64,000 bases of DNA from Posidoniimonas polymericola (GTDB taxonomy: Bacteria > Planctomycetota > Planctomycetia > Pirellulales > Lacipirellulaceae), in NCBI RefSeq assembly GCF_007859935.1, contig NZ_SJPO01000008.1:272928-336927 (forward strand), written 5' to 3'. The notes under the pieces are model-generated. The model had not been told where the DNA came from, did no database searches, and worked only from the letters and a program-made list of their open reading frames with translations. Positions 63,922-64,000 of this stretch are shown one piece after another. The stretch's first letter is position 1. Every line of letters begins with the position of its first letter. The position numbers were made by a program, and so were the translations under genes.

Positions 63922-64000
63922 TTACGCCGTTAACCCTCTGACAGTAGTAAGATTGGTCTTGATGCGGTGGCTTGGTCGCCTTAGAGGCGGTGTGGAAGAT

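Overview
The window is GC-rich throughout and reads as chromosome of a planctomycete, most likely order Pirellulales. The evidence is a DUF1559 prepilin-type protein, a secreted formylglycine-type sulfatase, TAT-exported Gfo/Idh/MocA oxidoreductases, a PEP-CTERM protein, an ECF sigma factor fused to a periplasmic region, a mu-protocadherin-like surface protein, an lpxA gene (lipid A, hence a Gram-negative envelope), fliG and cheX (flagellar motility), and a prs-rplY-pth / rpsF-ssb-rplI-dnaB housekeeping block. No rRNA, tRNA, CRISPR array or intact transposase gene was recognised.

Layout. 1-3.1 kb: a tight four-gene set (end of a coiled-coil protein, a membrane-anchored FGE-like protein without the catalytic cysteines, a zinc-ribbon P-loop GTPase, a small protein). 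3.3-6.3 kb: asnS and an MFS transporter. 6.8-10.1 kb: a leftward GntR/YtrA regulator - ABC ATPase - permease operon with an operator-like palindrome lying on its own -10 element. 10.2-16.6 kb: sulfatase, DUF1559 protein, a histidine kinase / sigma54 activator pair, and a small acidic protein. 16.7-19.3 kb: a split ankyrin-repeat protein. 19.9-25.9 kb: secreted PHP-domain protein, aminotransferase, lpxA, prs. 26.2-30.9 kb: rplY, pth, rpsF, ssb, rplI, dnaB. 31-38.8 kb: MMPL transporter, two oxidoreductases, a 22-copy heptanucleotide array, rsgA, and an AT-richer frameshifted gene. 39-45 kb: surface protein, fliG, cheX, a PTPS / CitG-like / haloalkane-dehalogenase-like operon and a DtxR-type regulator. 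45.6-52.2 kb: small secreted and lysine-rich proteins, a TraB/GumN-like protein, Old Yellow Enzyme, acyltransferase, phosphohexomutase. 52.3-64 kb: ECF fusion, short uvrC, an epimerase/dehydrogenase, aspS, a DUF104 antitoxin with a decayed PIN toxin, an AT-richer orphan, a zinc alcohol dehydrogenase, a PEP-CTERM protein and a truncated DUF1206 fragment.

The most distinctive feature outside genes is a set of non-coding palindromes of several families. They are: GACTTTTGTCC hairpins (five or more copies); a GTGCCTGTCCCC hairpin; a CCAAGTCGCCAAG-type inverted repeat (two copies, one read into the C-terminus of an acyltransferase); a hairpin of about 96 bp with conserved arms and unrelated loops (two copies); and a GCCGGCGAGCTACGCC palindrome (two and a half copies) that brackets the ECF gene. 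The strongest candidates for something undescribed are the FGE-like/GTPase operon at the left edge, the ECF factor with a secretin-like periplasmic half, and the split ankyrin protein.
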